7,164 nt of DNA from Pseudomonadota bacterium (lineage in GTDB: Bacteria > Pseudomonadota > Gammaproteobacteria > Burkholderiales > Burkholderiaceae_F), in assembly GCA_023443095.1 (NCBI GenBank), contig JAEZVV010000070.1, positions 1 through 7,164 of the forward strand, in the 5' to 3' direction. Positions 5,959 through 7,164 of this stretch are shown here, in pieces. The notes under the pieces are model-generated. The model searched no databases. It had not been told where the DNA came from and saw nothing but the letters and a program-made list of their open reading frames with translations. How positions within the stretch are numbered: position 1 is the stretch's first letter; the number at the start of each line of letters is the position of its first letter. The translations under genes were made by a program, and so were the position numbers.

Positions 5959-6728
5959 CAGGCCGATTCCACCGCCGCCCAGGGCGCGCATCGGCGCGCC
6001 ACGCGCACGAAGACGAAGTCGGCGATCACCCCGAGCAGGGCGATCGCGAAAATGCCCACGAAGACCTGTTCCGGCCGCGCCATCTCGGCCGCTTCTCCAA
6101 TCAGGAAACCCAGCCCGGCCGGAGCGGCGATCAGTTCGGCCCCCACCAGGGCGCGCCAGGCGTAGCCGAAACCCAGGCGCAGTCCGGTCAGGGTCTGCGG
6201 CAGCGCCGCCGGCAGCAGGACATGACGGAGCCGCTCGCCCGGCTTGAGCTCGAGGCTGTGCGCAAGCTCGAGCAGGCGGCCGTCGACCGCGCGCAGGCCG
6301 CCGACAGTATTGAGAAAGATGGGGAAGAAGCTCGAAAGCACGACCACGGCCAGTTTGGCCGCCTCGCCGATGCCGAACCACAGGATCAGGACCGGCATCA
6401 GGGCGAGCGGCGGCACCACGCGCAGGAATTCGAGCGGCAAGTGGAGCCAGGACGACAGCCGCGGCGCCAGGCCGAGAACCAGGCCGAGCGGCAGAGCCAG
6501 CGCCACCGCGATCGCGAAACCGCCCAGCACCCGCGCACCGCTGGCGCCGACATGCGAGGCCAGGCTGCCATCGGCGGCGAGCTCGAGCGCCGAGTCCCAC
6601 ACGGCGGCGGGCGGCGGCAGCAGATAGGCGTTGAAGCTGCCATTGGCCGAACCGACCGCCCAGATCAGCAGCAACAGTCCAGGCAGGGCCAGGGCGCGCA
6701 GCAGCGATGCGGCGCGTCTCGTGGCCAT
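5958..6728 (-). CDS. ABC importer permease (NitT/TauT/SsuC type)
   Basis: A 256-residue inner-membrane permease with about six hydrophobic segments (roughly residues 8-26, 64-86, 104-119, 123-142, 184-203, 222-244). The EAA loop that contacts the ATPase is ELAHSLELKPGERL (154-167) followed by LLPAALP (171-177). LLPPPAAVWDS (36-46) is the usual segment after the first helix in SsuC/TauC proteins. The ATG at 6728 is preferred because AGGAGGG (6742-6736) sits seven bases upstream; longer reading from a TTG at 6776 would add 16 residues that do not look like the family. It is the first gene of a permease-ATPase-binding protein operon on the minus strand. A 155-base gap separates it from the SPOR gene upstream. 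That gap holds a TTGACG (6776-6771), a possible -35 box, but no convincing -10, so no promoter is called. Confidence 0.93.
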   Translation of the reverse strand: MATRRAASLLRALALPGLLLLIWAVGSANGSFNAYLLPPPAAVWDSALELAADGSLASHVGASGARVLGGFAIAVALALPLGLVLGLAPRLSSWLHLPLEFLRVVPPLALMPVLILWFGIGEAAKLAVVVLSSFFPIFLNTVGGLRAVDGRLLELAHSLELKPGERLRHVLLPAALPQTLTGLRLGFGYAWRALVGAELIAAPAGLGFLIGEAAEMARPEQVFVGIFAIALLGVIADFVFVRVARRCAPWAAVESA

Positions 6729-6883
6729 GCGGCCGCCCTCCTGTGATGCAGGCAACACCTGTCCGGACTCCGTCAACGGGGGAATGGCGCGCAGGACCGG
6801 CTCGCGCGCGAATCGGCAATCACAACCCAGTCAGTTCGAGCCGTCGATTGTGTATTCCACTGAGCCGCGCAACTCCGGCGGAC

Positions 6884-7164
6884 TCAGCGAGCCACCGGCA
6901 CGGCGTCGCGCGCCAGCAGCTGCGTCACCTGCTGCGCCAGTTGGCGCGCCAGCTCGCGGTCAGGCAGGCTGCCGACCAGAACCCGGTACAAGGCACCGTC
7001 GCGCTCGATCCTCGGCACGCGCTGGTTCTCGGGCAGCGCCGGATTGACCCCGAGCAGGACACCAGCGTGAGCCGCCAGCGCTTCGGCATTGGAGGCGATA
7101 GCAAACACGCCGAGCTGGACCGCCCAGCGCCCGGTCGGCGCCGCCGGCGCGGCCGCGATCAGCG
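6884..7164 (-). CDS. SPOR-domain protein, C-terminal part (5' end outside window)
   Basis: The frame enters from the right edge without a start in the window and ends at TGA (6886-6884). The visible 93 residues begin with an Ala/Pro-rich linker, then WAVQLGVFAIASNAEALAAH and, later, YRVLVGSLPDRELARQLAQQ. This is the two-half pattern of a SPOR domain (VQ-x-G-x-F near the start, V-x-V-G near the end). SPOR domains bind denuded peptidoglycan at the septum, so the protein probably acts in the periplasm in cell-wall or division work. RlpA and DedD/FtsN-type proteins carry such a domain at the C-terminus after a linker; RlpA is a reasonable guess but cannot be decided from this fragment. An internal GTG at 7108 gives a shorter frame but would cut the domain's first strand. 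Confidence 0.8.
   Translation of the reverse strand, partial: LIAAAPAAPTGRWAVQLGVFAIASNAEALAAHAGVLLGVNPALPENQRVPRIERDGALYRVLVGSLPDRELARQLAQQVTQLLARDAVPVAR

Noticed and set aside
4250..6746. Long plus-strand open frames (4250-5221, 4422-5402, 5748-6746) opposite the ABC operon.
   Set aside because: The minus-strand frames carry complete ABC permease, ATPase and binding-protein motifs. The plus-strand translations are Ala/Arg/Gly-rich shadows without any domain.

Overview
The window looks like chromosome of a high-GC proteobacterium, most likely a betaproteobacterium (Rhodocyclales/Burkholderiales type). That placement is inferred from codon use and gene families, not from a marker gene. One 60-base stretch of the radical-SAM gene (3241-3300) holds 40 G/C, while a matching stretch of the TIR gene (361-420) holds only 25, so the left end carries visibly foreign DNA.

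Left, accessory part (1-2357). An AT-richer, minus-strand gene for a TIR-domain protein (216-1052) stands alone. A small plus-strand membrane protein of the DUF2784 type follows (1525-1938). Three copies of one dispersed non-coding repeat punctuate these genes: copy A (1-86, inverted, cut by the window edge), copy B (about 1283-1470) and copy C (about 2013-2205). A and B face each other around the TIR gene; B and C are direct repeats around the DUF2784 gene. The copies keep small hairpins at matching places although the stem bases differ. Two GTTCATGAAC palindromes 20 bp apart lie upstream of the TIR gene and look like an operator. Copy C is followed by a perfect 13-bp-stem hairpin.

Right, core-like part (2358-7164). 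glpM (minus) is divergent from a radical-SAM protein of the coproporphyrinogen III oxidase family (plus, 2881-4215). That gene converges on a three-gene ABC importer operon read on the minus strand: permease (6728-5958), ATPase (5958-5218) and Tat-type substrate-binding protein (5209-4253). The importer is of the nitrate/sulfonate/taurine class; its substrate cannot be told from sequence. The right edge holds the C-terminal SPOR domain of a protein that starts outside the window.

The most unusual material is the TIR gene with its paired-palindrome upstream region, set between inverted copies of a structured repeat. The remaining genes are ordinary.
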